Source: Ramlibacter sp.
GTDB taxonomy: Bacteria; Pseudomonadota; Gammaproteobacteria; Burkholderiales; Burkholderiaceae_C
DNA length: 36,467 nt
Direction: 5' to 3'
Assembly (NCBI GenBank): GCA_029237735.1
Contig: JAQZBU010000102.1
Location: forward strand, 1-36,467
In this document: in pieces, positions 1-8,436 of the stretch
Position numbering within the stretch: the first letter of the stretch is position 1
How the letters are laid out: every line of letters begins with the position of its first letter
Position numbers and translations under genes: made by a program
The notes under the pieces: model-generated
Seen by the model: the letters and a program-made list of their open reading frames with translations, nothing else
What the model was told of the DNA's origin: nothing
Databases searched by the model: none

Positions 1-504
1 GGTGGTGTCGCCAGGGAATTCGTACTTGTCCAGCAGCTCGCGCACTTCCATCTCGACCAGCTCGAGCAGCTCGGCGTCGTCGACCATGTCGCACTTGTTG
101 AGGAAAACGATGATGTAGGGAACACCCACCTGGCGGGCCAAGAGGATGTGCTCGCGCGTCTGGGGCATGGGGCCGTCAGCGGCCGAGACCACCAGGACGG
201 CGCCGTCCATCTGCGCGGCGCCGGTGATCATGTTCTTCACGTAGTCGGCGTGGCCCGGGCAGTCCACGTGCGCGTAGTGGCGCTTGCTGGTCTCGTACTC
301 CACGTGCGCGGTGTTGATGGTGATGCCGCGCGCCTTTTCTTCCGGAGCCGCGTCGATCTGGTCATAGGCCTTGGCCTCACCGCCGAACTTCGCCGCCAGC
401 ACCGAGGTGATCGCAGCCGTCAACGTGGTCTTGCCGTGGTCCACGTGACCAATCGTGCCTACGTTGATGTGCGGCTTGGTCCGCTCGAATTTTCCTTTTG
501 CCAT
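1..504 (-). CDS. tuf: Elongation factor Tu, N-terminal part (runs off the window)
   Basis: Elongation factor Tu is the GTPase that delivers aminoacyl-tRNA to the ribosome. The first 168 residues are present and the gene continues beyond base 1. All G-domain motifs are visible: P-loop GHVDHGKT at residues 19-26, switch II DCPGH at 81-85 and the guanine-specificity motif NKCD at 136-139. The start at 504 (MAKGKFER) matches the family N-terminus. The gene lies 48 bp downstream of tRNA-Thr and is probably co-transcribed with the three tRNAs, the same order as the tRNA-tufB operon of enterobacteria. Whether this is tufA or tufB cannot be told from the protein; the tRNA neighbours suggest the tufB position. 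Confidence 0.97.
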   Translation of the reverse strand, partial: MAKGKFERTKPHINVGTIGHVDHGKTTLTAAITSVLAAKFGGEAKAYDQIDAAPEEKARGITINTAHVEYETSKRHYAHVDCPGHADYVKNMITGAAQMDGAVLVVSAADGPMPQTREHILLARQVGVPYIIVFLNKCDMVDDAELLELVEMEVRELLDKYEFPGDTT

Positions 505-552
505 TTAACTCACCCATGGTGGTGCGCAGCCAGCGCGTACACCCTCTAACCA

Positions 553-627
<75 letters not shown>

Positions 628-671
628 GAAATCCTTCGCCACGAAACACACTATGCACTCCAGCCGGTTTG

Positions 672-745
672 TGGAGCGGGAGACGGGAATCGAACCCGCG
701 TCATTAGCTTGGAAGGCTAGGGTTCTACCATTGAACTACTCCCGC
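672..745 (-). tRNA. tRNA-Gly (anticodon UCC)
   Basis: The reverse complement starts GCGGGAG and ends CTCCCGC-T-CCA. The anticodon loop is CTTCCAA, giving anticodon TCC, and the T arm carries GGTTCGATTCC. CCA is encoded. It sits 44 bp upstream of tRNA-Thr and 98 bp downstream of tRNA-Tyr in the same orientation. Confidence 0.96.
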
Positions 746-843
746 ATCGGGTGGACTTCAACCTTCCGCCGCAGGCTTCCCACAAGCTCTACACAAACCG
801 TACTTCACATTCACTTTTCGCCTGGCCCCAGCAATTTGGAGCC

Positions 844-929
844 TGGTGGAGGAGGCTGGATTCGAACCAGCGTAGGCGTAAGCCAACAGATTTACAGTCT
901 GCCCCCTTTAGCCACTCGGGCACCCCTCC
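844..929 (-). tRNA. tRNA-Tyr (anticodon GUA)
   Basis: This is an 86-nt class II tRNA with a long variable arm. Acceptor GGAGGGG pairs with CTCCTCC (one G-T), the anticodon loop is CTGTAAA (anticodon GTA), the T arm has GGTTCGAATCC and CCA is encoded. It is the first tRNA of the tRNA-tuf transcript. Confidence 0.96.
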
Positions 930-975
930 GGCGAACCTCGAAATATAGCACGATTTCACCCGACAGTTCATCCGC
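930..975 (-). promoter_or_regulatory. Promoter of the tRNA-Tyr/Gly/Thr-tuf operon
   Basis: On the minus strand an extended -10, TGC-TATATT (plus-strand 942-950), lies 12 nt before the tRNA-Tyr 5' end. The -35 region is poor and falls in TGAACTGTC (962-970). The same nonamer recurs 31 bp upstream at 993-1001, overlapping the ung stop codon. Confidence 0.6.
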
Positions 976-998
976 CGACAGGGCTTTCCCCTGACAGT

Positions 999-1787
999 TC
1001 AGAACAGACCAGGATGACCCCGGGCGCTGAGCCAGTCACGCGCCAGGGCGAAATGGCCACAGCCGAGAAAGGGCGCCGGCGGGCGGCTGGCGGACAAGGG
1101 TGAGGGGTGGTTCGCCTGCAAAACGAGCGCTTCGCGGCCGTGGCCGGCCGCCGTTTCCTCGATCAGCCCGGCCTTGGCTTGCGCGTGCGCACCCCACAGC
1201 ATGTAAACGCAGGGCGACGCCTCGGCCGCGACTTGGCCCAGCAGGGCATCAGTCAGTACCTCCCACCCCTTTTTGGCGTGGCTGCCTGCCGCCCCGCCCT
1301 CGACCGTGAGGCTGGTGTTGAGCAGGAGCACACCTCGGCGCGCCCATGCTACCAGCGAGCCTTGCTGTGGCAGCGCCTCATCCGGGCTGCCGCGCAATTC
1401 CTTGAAGATGTTGCGAAGCGACGGAGGCACCCTGACGCCCTGGCGCACGGAGAACGCCAGGCCCTCGGCCTGTCCGGGCCCGTGATACGGGTCTTGGCCC
1501 AGGATCACAGCCCGCACTGTGTGCAGCGGCGTGAGTTCGAGGGCGCGAAATGGCCTGGGCGGGTAGATCGTGGCGCCCGCTGCCAGCCGCTCGCGGATGA
1601 ACGAGGCCAACCGCAGCCCGGCCGTGCTGCCCAGGAAGGCGCTGACCGTCGGTTGCCAGCCCGGTGCCAAGGGCCAGTTTTCCGGCTCCCAGCGCAGCAG
1701 GCGCTCTGGCTCGGCGGTCTCGAGGCCGAGGCTGGCCTGGATGGGTGCAGTTGCGGCCACGACCTGAGTCCGCGGCTCAGCCGCCAA
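999..1787 (-). CDS. ung: Uracil-DNA glycosylase, family 1
   Basis: This enzyme removes uracil from DNA at the first step of base-excision repair. The family 1 water-activating motif GQDPYHG is at residues 97-103 (catalytic Asp99). LLNTSLTV is near 155-162 and the NHPSPLS loop near 226-232 contains the catalytic His227. The length of 262 is slightly above the usual 220-250 because of an N-terminal extension of about 35 residues. The start at 1787 overlaps the 3' end of trpC by 11 bp, so ung is probably translated as the last gene of the trp operon transcript. No separate promoter is evident. Confidence 0.95.
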   Translation of the reverse strand: MAAEPRTQVVAATAPIQASLGLETAEPERLLRWEPENWPLAPGWQPTVSAFLGSTAGLRLASFIRERLAAGATIYPPRPFRALELTPLHTVRAVILGQDPYHGPGQAEGLAFSVRQGVRVPPSLRNIFKELRGSPDEALPQQGSLVAWARRGVLLLNTSLTVEGGAAGSHAKKGWEVLTDALLGQVAAEASPCVYMLWGAHAQAKAGLIEETAAGHGREALVLQANHPSPLSASRPPAPFLGCGHFALARDWLSARGHPGLF

Positions 1788-2580
1788 AGAGGTCGGCCAG
1801 CGCCAGCCCTGGGTCGTCGGCGCGCATGAACGCCTCGCCGACCAGGAAGGCGTGGACGCCAGCCGTGCGCATCTTCGTCACATCGTCACGGGTGGTGATG
1901 CCTGATTCGGTCACCACCAGCCGGTCGGCCGGCACATCCTTGAGCATGCTCAGCGTGGTGTCCAACGACACCTCGAAAGTTCGCAAGTTCCGGTTGTTGA
2001 TGCCCACCAGGGGCGTCCTGAGCTTCAGCCCCCGCTCGAGTTCACTCTGATCGTGCACTTCCACCAGCACCGCCATGTCCAGCGATCGCGCGATCGATTC
2101 CAGCTCCGCCATGTGGACGTCGTCCAGGCAGGCCGCAATTAGCAGAATGCAGTCGGCACCCATCGCTCGCGATTCATAGATCTGATAGGGATCGACCATG
2201 AAATCCTTGCGCAGCACCGGCAAGTCGCACGACGCCCGGGCCTGCTTCAGGTAGTCCACCTGTCCCTGGAAGAACTGGCGATCCGTCAGCACCGACAGGC
2301 AGGCCGCGTTGGTCTTGCCGTCGCCTTCCGCATAGCTCTGGGCGATGTCCGCCGGGATGAAATCGGCCCGCAGCACTCCCTTGCTCGGGCTGGCTTTCTT
2401 GATTTCGGCGATCACGGCGCTGCGGCCGGCGGCGATCTTGCGCCGCAAGGCGCCTTCGAAGTCGCGCGTCAGGACCCGGCTTTCGGCATCCGCCCGCATC
2501 GCGGCAAGTGGCACGCGCTTTTGGGCGGCCGCGATCTCTTCGCGCTTGACGGCGACGATCTTGTTCAGAATATCCGACAT
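1777..2580 (-). CDS. trpC: Indole-3-glycerol phosphate synthase
   Basis: It converts carboxyphenylaminodeoxyribulose phosphate to indole-3-glycerol phosphate in tryptophan synthesis. It is a TIM barrel with the family motifs in order: [12 protein letters not shown] (57-68), LRKDFMVD (123-130), LVEVHD (172-177), INNRNL (194-199) and TESGI (224-228). These carry the catalytic Lys/Glu residues. The length of 267 is normal and there is no break, unlike trpD and trpE in the same operon. It starts 4 bp after the trpD stop and overlaps ung at its end. It is a single-function enzyme, not fused to trpF. Confidence 0.97.
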   Translation of the reverse strand: MSDILNKIVAVKREEIAAAQKRVPLAAMRADAESRVLTRDFEGALRRKIAAGRSAVIAEIKKASPSKGVLRADFIPADIAQSYAEGDGKTNAACLSVLTDRQFFQGQVDYLKQARASCDLPVLRKDFMVDPYQIYESRAMGADCILLIAACLDDVHMAELESIARSLDMAVLVEVHDQSELERGLKLRTPLVGINNRNLRTFEVSLDTTLSMLKDVPADRLVVTESGITTRDDVTKMRTAGVHAFLVGEAFMRADDPGLALADLFGG

Positions 2581-2584
2581 GGCT

Positions 2585-3575
2585 TCAGGCGCCCAGGGTC
2601 TTGGTCATCTCGACCAGCTGACCGAGCTTGGCCTTGGCCGCGCCGGATTCGATCGCCGCGCGAGCCCGGTCGATGCCTGTTTTGATTGAATCAGTGACAT
2701 TGGCCGCATACAAGGCAGCGCCGGCATTGAGGATTACGATGTCGCGGGCAGCGCCGGGCTGATTGTCCAGCACGCCGATCAGCATCTCGCGCGATTGCTC
2801 GGGCGTCTCCACTTTGAGGGCTCGGTTGCTGGCCATTGCCAGGCCGAAGTCTTCGGGGTGGATTTCATATTCGGAGATCTCGCCGTTCTTCAGCTCACCC
2901 ACCATGGTCGCGGCACCCAGGCTCACCTCATCCATGCCATCACGGCCGTACACGACGATTGCATGCTCGGCGCCCAGACGCTGCAAGGCCCGCACCTGTA
3001 TGCCGACCAGATCGGGGTGAAAAACGCCCATCAGGATGTTGGGCGCGCTCGCCGGGTTGGTCAAAGGCCCCAGGATGTTGAAAATGGTACGAACGCCGGT
3101 GGTTCGGCGCAAACATGAAGCCGATGCCGACTTCCTCGATGCACTTCGCGATCGCCTCGGGCGACAGGTTGATATTGGCGCCCAGGCTTTCCAGCACGTC
3201 GGCGCTGCCGCTCTTGCTCGAGACGCTCCGCCCGCCATGCTTGCTGACCTTCGCGCCGGCAGCGGCCGCAACGAACATCGAGCAAGTGGAGATGTTGAAC
3301 GTGTGCGAGCCGTCGCCGCCTGTTCCGACGATGTCGACGAGGTGCGTCTTGTCGGGCACGTTGACCTTGGTGGAGAACTCGCGCATGACCTGTGCGGCCG
3401 CCGTGATCTCCCCAATGGTTTCCTTCTTCACGCGCAGGCCGGTGATCAGCGCCGCCATCATCACGGGCGACAGTTCGCCGCTCATGATCATGCGCACGAC
3501 CCGGAGCATCTCGTCGTGGAAGATTTCGCGGTGTTCAATGGTGCGCTGCAGCGCTTCCTGGGGGGTAATGGGCAT
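2585..3575 (-). pseudogene. trpD: Anthranilate phosphoribosyltransferase with an internal frameshifting deletion
   Basis: TrpD transfers phosphoribosyl to anthranilate. The start at 3575 (MPITPQEAL) has a strong GAGGAGG ribosome site 5 nt upstream. The first frame reads normally through [14 protein letters not shown] and the KHGGRS and SGSADVLE motifs to FMFAPNH, ending at residue 159 (base 3099). The next intact sequence, [15 protein letters not shown], begins at 3097 in another frame and runs to the stop at 2585. Seen: 159 codons, one extra base, then 170 codons, about 329 residues in all. The family has about 343. The missing stretch is the HPAMKNVAPVR-type segment, about 14 residues (about 41 bp), which holds the anthranilate-contacting Arg. 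As written the frame is lost after residue 159 and the enzyme would be inactive. Either a real mutation or a consensus error. Confidence 0.93.
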
Positions 3576-3586
3576 TTCGGCCTCCT

Positions 3587-4249
3587 CTATCGAGCGGTGG
3601 GATTGTCGGACAAAGCCAGTTTCAGGCCGAAGCCGATGAACATGCAGGCGGCCGCGCGGTCCAGCCAATGCATGCCTTTTTGCAAGGCGCCGCGGCGCGC
3701 CATCCAGGCGGCAGCCAGGGCCCACCCGGAATTCACCGGAATGGCGTTCAGGTTGAAGATGATCCCGAGCAGCACGAACGCGAGCGCCTTGTTGTCCGTG
3801 TCCGGCGAGATGAACTGCGGCACGAACGCGAGGAAGAAGATCGCGACCTTCGGGTTGAGTATGTTGGTGAGAAAACCGCCGGTGAACACCGATCGCAGGG
3901 TGGGCACCTTTGCCCACCTTTCCCCGCTCGCCGTGGACGCAGGTGCCCACCCTACGGGTTGCGCCTTCGCCAGCAGGATCCTGGCGCCAATCCACAGCAG
4001 GTAAGCCGCGCCGACGTATTTGAGCAGCGTGAAGGCCGTGGCTGAAGTAGCCAGCAGCGCGCTCACCCCGAGCGCCGCCGCGAAGATATGCACGAAGCAG
4101 CCGGCCGTGATGCCCAGGCCCGCAACGATGCCCGTCTTCGCGCCCGAGCGCAGCGAATTGGTGACGATGTAGAGAACGTCGGGGCCGGGCGTGAGGTTCA
4201 ACAGCCAGCCTGCGGCGATGAACAACAACAGATGTTGGGCATCCGGCAC
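3587..4249 (-). CDS. RhtB/LysE-family amino-acid exporter
   Basis: This is an inner-membrane exporter of the LysE/RhtB family, typically for threonine, homoserine or related amino acids. The family N-terminus [14 protein letters not shown] and the second-half motif [21 protein letters not shown] are both present, with about six hydrophobic segments in 220 residues. A GTG start at 4249 ([10 protein letters not shown]) is chosen because it follows the ltaE stop directly with a GGAAAG ribosome site. An ATG at 4309 would overlap ltaE by 56 bp and add a non-hydrophobic tail. The cytoplasmic loop (about residues 99-118) is encoded by a palindromic element (3897-3953). Lying next to threonine aldolase suggests a role in threonine or glycine balance; the substrate is not proven. 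Confidence 0.9.
   Translation of the reverse strand: MPDAQHLLLFIAAGWLLNLTPGPDVLYIVTNSLRSGAKTGIVAGLGITAGCFVHIFAAALGVSALLATSATAFTLLKYVGAAYLLWIGARILLAKAQPVGWAPASTASGERWAKVPTLRSVFTGGFLTNILNPKVAIFFLAFVPQFISPDTDNKALAFVLLGIIFNLNAIPVNSGWALAAAWMARRGALQKGMHWLDRAAACMFIGFGLKLALSDNPTAR
3897..3953. repeat. REP-like palindromic element inside the exporter gene
   Basis: AGGGTGGGCACCT at 3897-3909 is a perfect 13-bp inverted repeat of 3941-3953. A nested hairpin GGTGGGCA/TGCCCACC lies at 3899-3906 and 3911-3918. The arms are the GTGGGCA type reported for dispersed palindromes in related bacteria (from memory). The element is read through in frame and encodes a hydrophilic, Pro/Gly-containing loop of about 19 residues. 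It is the only copy in this window. Confidence 0.6.
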
Positions 4250-4253
4250 GGCG

Positions 4254-5318
4254 TCACTTTCCGAAGAACTGCCGGATGGCGGCGATCGCGCGATCGATGC
4301 CGGCCGCATCTACATCGAGGTGCGTCGCGAAACGCAGGCGATACAGCCCGGTCGCCAGCACGCCCTGCGCCGCGAGGTGCTTGAGCAAGGCCTCCGATTG
4401 CTCGCGGGCCGGGCCCGTCAGGTCCACGAACATGATGTTGGTCTGCGGTGCTTCGATTTGGAGCCCGTCGATTCCCGCCAGCCCCTGCGCCAGGCGCTGC
4501 GCCAGGGCATGGTCCTCGGCCAGCCGCTCGACGTGGTGGTCCAGTGCGTACGACGCGGCCGCGGCGAGCATGCCCGCCTGGCGCATCGCGCCGCCCGCCA
4601 TCTTGCGCACGCGCCGCGCACGCGCGATGAAGTCGCGCGAGCCGCACAGCGCCGAGCCAACCGGCGCGCCCAGCCCCTTGCTGAAGCAGACGGACACGGA
4701 GTCAAAGCACTGCGCGATGCGCCTGGCTTCAGCGCGCGGGTCATTTCCGCTCTCGGCCGCCTGTGCCACCGCCGCATTGAACAGGCGCGCGCCGTCCAGG
4801 TGCCGCGCCAACCCCTTACTCTTCGCTAAAGCCGTCGCCTGCTCGATATAGCTGAAGGGGAGCAGCTTGCCGCCTAGCGTGTTCTCGAGTGCCAGCAACC
4901 GTGTGCGCGCGAAGTGCGGATCGTCCGGCTTGATGGACGCTTCGATTTCGGCGAGGGCCAGTGTTCCATCGGCTTGGTGGTTCAGCGGCTGCGGCTGCAC
5001 GCTGCCGAACACAGCGGCGCCACCGCCTTCCCAGCGGTAGCAATGCTGCATCTGGCCGACGATGTACTCGTCGCCGCGCTGGCAATGCGACAGGATGCCG
5101 CACAGGTTGCTCTGCGTGCCGGTCGGAACGAACAGCGCGGCCTCGAAACCCAGCAGGCCGGCGATCTTGTCCTGCAAGGCGTTAACACTCGGGTCGTCGC
5201 CGAAGACATCGTCGCCCAGCGGCGCGGAAGCCATCGCGGCGCGCATGCCCGCCGTCGGCTGTGTGACGGTGTCGCTGCGCAGGTCCACGGGAAAATGCCC
5301 AGCGGCGCTCGGGCTCAT
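4254..5318 (-). CDS. ltaE: Low-specificity L-threonine aldolase
   Basis: This PLP enzyme cleaves L-threonine or allo-threonine to glycine and acetaldehyde. The fold-type I core is intact. The N-terminal motif [12 protein letters not shown] is at residues 11-22, [10 protein letters not shown] near 173-182 and the PLP-lysine motif [14 protein letters not shown] around Lys214. The length of 354 is typical. The start at 5318 overlaps the trpG stop in an ATGA, so it is translationally coupled to the trp operon. An aldolase here is unusual for trp operons. With the RhtB-type exporter just downstream it suggests a serine/threonine/glycine side function, which is an inference. Confidence 0.95.
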   Translation of the reverse strand: MSPSAAGHFPVDLRSDTVTQPTAGMRAAMASAPLGDDVFGDDPSVNALQDKIAGLLGFEAALFVPTGTQSNLCGILSHCQRGDEYIVGQMQHCYRWEGGGAAVFGSVQPQPLNHQADGTLALAEIEASIKPDDPHFARTRLLALENTLGGKLLPFSYIEQATALAKSKGLARHLDGARLFNAAVAQAAESGNDPRAEARRIAQCFDSVSVCFSKGLGAPVGSALCGSRDFIARARRVRKMAGGAMRQAGMLAAAASYALDHHVERLAEDHALAQRLAQGLAGIDGLQIEAPQTNIMFVDLTGPAREQSEALLKHLAAQGVLATGLYRLRFATHLDVDAAGIDRAIAAIRQFFGK

Positions 5319-5887
5319 CGCTTTTCCTCCAGAAAGTTCTTCAGCATGGCATGCCCATGCTCGGTGAGGATGGACTCGGGGTGGAACTGCACGCCTTCGA
5401 TGGCGAGTTCCTTATGCCGCACCCCCATGATTTCACCATCATCGGTCCATGCCGTCACGGCCAACTCGGCCGGGCAGGAGGATTGTTCGATGGCCAGCGA
5501 GTGGTAGCGGTTAACGGTGAATTTTTCGGGCAGGCCCGCGAAGACGCCCTCGCGCGTGGTCGTGATGACACTAGTCTTTCCATGCATGAGCTGCCGGGCG
5601 CGGACGATCTTGCCACCGAAAGCAGCGCCGATTGACTGGTGCCCCAGGCACACGCCCAGAATCGGCAGCTTGCCCGCGAAGTGTCGAATCGCCTCGACGG
5701 AGATGCCCGCCTCGGCCGGCGAGCAAGGTCCGGGCGACACTACGATCCTATCCGGCTTGCGCTGCGCGATGCCATCCACCGTGATCTCGTCGTTGCGGAA
5801 CACTTCCACCTGCGCACCCAGCTCGCCGAAGTACTGCACCAGGTTGTAGGTGAAGCTGTCGTAGTTGTCGATCATGAGCAGCTTCAT
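5315..5887 (-). CDS. trpG: Anthranilate synthase component II (glutamine amidotransferase)
   Basis: It releases ammonia from glutamine for TrpE. The class I amidotransferase triad is visible: nucleophile Cys80 in [10 protein letters not shown], His169 and Glu171 in FHPES. The oxyanion motif SPGPCSP is at 51-57. The length of 190 is normal and the gene is complete. The start at 5887 overlaps the aroQ stop in ATGA and its own stop overlaps ltaE. The same subunit could also serve para-aminobenzoate synthase, as known for other bacteria, which would preserve its use even if TrpE is defective. Confidence 0.96.
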   Translation of the reverse strand: MKLLMIDNYDSFTYNLVQYFGELGAQVEVFRNDEITVDGIAQRKPDRIVVSPGPCSPAEAGISVEAIRHFAGKLPILGVCLGHQSIGAAFGGKIVRARQLMHGKTSVITTTREGVFAGLPEKFTVNRYHSLAIEQSSCPAELAVTAWTDDGEIMGVRHKELAIEGVQFHPESILTEHGHAMLKNFLEEKR

Positions 5888-6198
5888 ACACGCGCTCCTT
5901 CGTGCAGCCGCGCGAACTCCCGCCCTTCGAAGGCGATGAAGGCGTCGATCATTGCGCGGTACGTCGCCTCGACCACCGCCTCGGGCACGCCCCGCTCGCG
6001 CGCCATGGCCTGCACGCGGCCCAAGATGAAATCGATGCGCGCCTGGTCGTACACCTGGTCTGCGCTGCCCTTGATGCGCGCGGCCTGTGCAACGTAGCCG
6101 CCGCGCGCCGCCAACAGTGTCACGATGCGTTCATCGAGCCGGTCGATGTGGCGGCGCACGTCGGCCATGGTCTCGCAATGTTCGATGGCAGCGCTCAT
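5884..6198 (-). CDS. aroQ: Chorismate mutase, AroQ class
   Basis: It rearranges chorismate to prephenate, the branch towards phenylalanine and tyrosine. The protein is a small all-helical AroQ type of 104 residues. The core pattern runs [19 protein letters not shown], then AARIKG with the active-site Lys43. The start at 6198 (MSAAIEH) is chosen because it forms an ATGA overlap with the trpE stop; an ATG at 6267 would overlap trpE by 70 bp. It is placed between trpE and trpG, so the competing chorismate branch enzymes are made from one transcript. It has no signal peptide. Confidence 0.9.
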   Translation of the reverse strand: MSAAIEHCETMADVRRHIDRLDERIVTLLAARGGYVAQAARIKGSADQVYDQARIDFILGRVQAMARERGVPEAVVEATYRAMIDAFIAFEGREFARLHEGARV

Positions 6199-7532
6199 TC
6201 CAAGCCCTCCTCGACCAGCTCCGAGGCGCGCAACAATGCGCGGGCCTTCGCCTCGGTTTCCTTCCATTCCAGTTCGGGCACGGAATCGGCCACCACCCCG
6301 GCCGCGGCCTGCACATAGAGCATCTGGTCCTTGATGATGCCGGTGCGGATCGCCGTCATGCCGTCGTTCAGGATGCCCTCGACGTTGCTCACGATGTGCA
6401 TCACGTGGCTGTAGCGCTCCACGGCGAAAGCCTCGGTCACCTTCACGGTGCCGGTTTTCGCGATACGGCCGATGTCGTTGCGCGCCAGGTCGATCAGCAT
6501 GACGTGCTCGGCGCGCTCTTTCGGGTCGTTGATCAGTTCCTGCTCCGCTGCCTTGTCCAGCTCGGGTGTAGCGGCGCGCGGGCGCGTGCCCGCGAGCGGC
6601 CTGATTGTGATCTTCTGTCCTTCCGGCGTTTGCTCCTGCCGCACCAGTATCTCCGGCGATGCCCCCACCACATGGAAATCGCCGAAGTGGTAGTAGTACA
6701 TGTAAGGGCTGGGATTGAGCGAGCGCAGCGCCCGGTACAGCGACAGCGGCGACTCGGTGTAGCGCTTCTTGATGCGCTGGCCCACCTGCACCTGCATGAA
6801 GTCGCCGGCCTCGATCAGTTCCTTGGCGCGCTCCACGGCCTTAAGGTAGTCGGCCTTGGCGAAGTCGCGCTCGGCGGGGAAGGTTTGGGTTTGCTTGATC
6901 ACCGGCGCGCTCACCGAATACTTGAGCTGCTCGCGCAGCTCGCGCAGCCGCTTTTTGCCATTCGCGAACGCCTCGGGCTGACCCGGGTCGGCGTACACAA
7001 TCAGGTACAGCTTGCCCGAGAGGTTGTCGATGACCGCCAGCTCCTCGCACTGCAGCAGCAGGATGTCCGGGCAGCCCAGTGTGTCCGGCGGGCAGCTCTT
7101 TTCCAGCTTCTTCTCGATGTAGCGCACCGTGTCATAGCCGAAGTAACCGGCCAGGCCGCCGCAAAACCGCGGCAGGCCGGGCCGCAACGCCACCTTGAAG
7201 CGCTTCTGGTACTCGCCGATGAAGTCAAGCGGGTTGCCGCGGGCGGTCTCGACGACCTTCCCGTTCGTTACGACTTCCGTGAGCGCATCGCCCCCAAAGC
7301 CGCTGCAGCGCAGCAGCGTGCGCGCTGGAAGGCCGATGAAGCTGTAGCGGCCGAACCGCTCGCCGCCGACGACCGATTCGAGCAGGAAGCTGTGCTTGCC
7401 GCCGTCGCGGGCGTGGGCCAGCTTCAGGTAAAGGGACAGCGGGGTTTCGAGATCCGCGAACGCCTCGGCGATGAGCGGAATGCGGTTGTAGCCCTGGACG
7501 CCAAGGCTTTTGAATTCGAGTTCGGTGATCAA
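6195..7532 (-). CDS. trpE: Anthranilate synthase component I carrying an in-frame internal deletion
   Basis: TrpE makes anthranilate from chorismate. A TTG start at 7532 (ITELEFKSL) is supported by GGAGG 7 nt upstream and matches the family N-terminus. The reading frame is open for 445 residues and keeps the N-terminal feedback region and the motifs PLAGTRPR, LIDLARNDIG and YSHVMHIVS. At about residue 393 (base 6353) the sequence jumps from GILNDGMT to AIRTGIIKD. The family has about 53 residues here, including the nearly invariant GTLSGAPK motif and the RRGxYGG strand. With them the length would be about 498, the usual size. The deletion keeps the frame, so the protein can be made but should lack activity. 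aroQ follows in an ATGA overlap. Confidence 0.93.
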   Translation of the reverse strand: MITELEFKSLGVQGYNRIPLIAEAFADLETPLSLYLKLAHARDGGKHSFLLESVVGGERFGRYSFIGLPARTLLRCSGFGGDALTEVVTNGKVVETARGNPLDFIGEYQKRFKVALRPGLPRFCGGLAGYFGYDTVRYIEKKLEKSCPPDTLGCPDILLLQCEELAVIDNLSGKLYLIVYADPGQPEAFANGKKRLRELREQLKYSVSAPVIKQTQTFPAERDFAKADYLKAVERAKELIEAGDFMQVQVGQRIKKRYTESPLSLYRALRSLNPSPYMYYYHFGDFHVVGASPEILVRQEQTPEGQKITIRPLAGTRPRAATPELDKAAEQELINDPKERAEHVMLIDLARNDIGRIAKTGTVKVTEAFAVERYSHVMHIVSNVEGILNDGMTAIRTGIIKDQMLYVQAAAGVVADSVPELEWKETEAKARALLRASELVEEGLE

Positions 7533-7607
7533 GGATGAGCCTCCACAAGCTCGCGGCATGGCGCCGCTTTGAATCAACATACTGCCTCAGTGAATCGAGG
7601 CGCGGGG

Positions 7608-7676
7608 GCACGGGCTGCCCCGTGCAATCAGGTACGCACGAATTCAGGCTTCCGCCAGGGCCAGGCTCCCTGGCCC
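7608..7676 (-). promoter_or_regulatory. Candidate trp attenuator hairpins
   Basis: Two perfect stems lie in the trpE leader. The first, 7658-7665 with 7669-7676 (8 bp), contains the Trp-Pro codons of the leader peptide. The second, 7608-7614 with 7619-7625 (7 bp), follows the leader stop codon. No U-run follows the second stem, so a classical intrinsic terminator is not seen. Control through ribosome position is possible but unproven. Confidence 0.45.
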
Positions 7677-7711
7677 CTCAGACCTGCAACATCGGTGCGG
7701 TGGATAAACAT
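7628..7711 (-). CDS. trpL: Candidate trp leader peptide, 27 residues with Trp-Pro-Trp
   Basis: A short open frame begins at 7711 (MFIHRTDVAGL) and ends at 7628. It has Trp codons at residues 17 and 19 (7661-7663 and 7655-7657) inside a strong hairpin, 96 bp upstream of trpE. Tryptophan is the rarest residue, so Trp-Pro-Trp in a 27-residue frame directly ahead of trpE is the signature of an attenuation leader. There is no ribosome-binding site. An extended -10 (TGC-TACACT, 7718-7726) ends 6 nt before the ATG, so the peptide may be read from a leaderless transcript. This is inferred from sequence only. Confidence 0.6.
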   Translation of the reverse strand: MFIHRTDVAGLRGQGAWPWRKPEFVRT

Positions 7712-7750
7712 GGTCGAAGTGTAGCAAAGCGCCGGGGGACGACCGGGTGT
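7712..7750 (-). promoter_or_regulatory. Promoter of the trp operon (extended -10)
   Basis: TGC-TACACT on the minus strand (plus-strand 7718-7726) is an extended -10 element placed so that transcription would begin at or next to the trpL ATG (7711). The -35 region 17 bp upstream is poor, as is common with extended -10 promoters. No trp operator palindrome was recognised. The rest of 7533-7851 between trpE and the divergent gene holds only the leader, its hairpins and the opposing promoter. Confidence 0.5.
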
Positions 7751-7851
7751 TGCCCCTAAACGCTGGCTCATAAGCGCAAACCCACTTGCGGCGGCGCGAA
7801 CTGGTACGCGAAAATTCCAAAATCGCACGTTCGTTCTTTTTTGGAGTACTC

Positions 7852-8436
7852 ATGAGGATGCGGAATCGATGGGGCCTGGCGCTGGGCGCGCTGCTCCTGG
7901 CCACCAGCGCATTTGCGCAAATGACGGTGTCGGGCGTGAAGTTCGAAGGGGCCTCGGACGTGCGGGGCAGCAAAGTCCAGCTCAACGGCGCAGGCGTTCG
8001 CTACAAAGCGATTTTCAAGGTCTACGCGGCGGGCCTGTACCTGCCCAAGAAGGCCGACACCCCCGAAGCCGCGCTGGCCATGCAGGGGGCCAAGCGCATC
8101 TCGATCACGACGCTGCGCGAGATCGATTCGTCGGAGCTGGGCAAACTGTTTTCCCGCGGCATCGAGGACAACATGGAGAAGGCGGCGTTTTCCAAGCTGG
8201 TTCCCGGCGTGATGCGCATGAGCCAGATCTTCTCCCAGTACAAGAAGCTGGACGCAGGCGACAACTTCGTTATCGACTGGGTTCCGGGTGTCGGTACCGT
8301 CATCACCGTGAAGGGCGTCCAGCAGGGCGAGGCCTTCAAGGAGCCGGAGTTCTTCAACGCGCTGCTGCGCATCTGGCTGGGGCCGAACCCCGCCGACTGG
8401 AAACTCAAGGATGCGCTGCTGGGGAAGGCGGCCTGA
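7852..8436 (+). CDS. Exported chalcone-isomerase-like domain protein
   Basis: The 194-residue protein starts with a signal peptide (cleavage likely after Ala22, SAFA-QM). A chalcone isomerase-like domain follows, with SGVKFEGASDVRGSKVQLNGAG near the start and KVYAAGLYLPKKA. Bacterial members are periplasmic and of unknown role; the plant enzyme activity should not be assumed. The start at 7852 has GGAG 5 nt upstream; a second in-frame ATG lies at 7858. A possible promoter is TTGCGG (7786-7791) with GAAAAT (7810-7815), 18-bp spacing. The last 32 bp overlap the convergent phosphatase gene. Confidence 0.85.
   Translation: MRMRNRWGLALGALLLATSAFAQMTVSGVKFEGASDVRGSKVQLNGAGVRYKAIFKVYAAGLYLPKKADTPEAALAMQGAKRISITTLREIDSSELGKLFSRGIEDNMEKAAFSKLVPGVMRMSQIFSQYKKLDAGDNFVIDWVPGVGTVITVKGVQQGEAFKEPEFFNALLRIWLGPNPADWKLKDALLGKAA

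Noticed and set aside
2940-3995. Longer trpD reading frame starting near 3995
   Set aside because: The part before 3575 overlaps the exporter gene out of frame and has no TrpD similarity; the ribosome site and family N-terminus place the start at 3575.
7608-7625. Classical intrinsic terminator in the trp leader
   Set aside because: The stem is perfect but no U-run follows on the minus strand, so it is reported only as a candidate attenuator structure.
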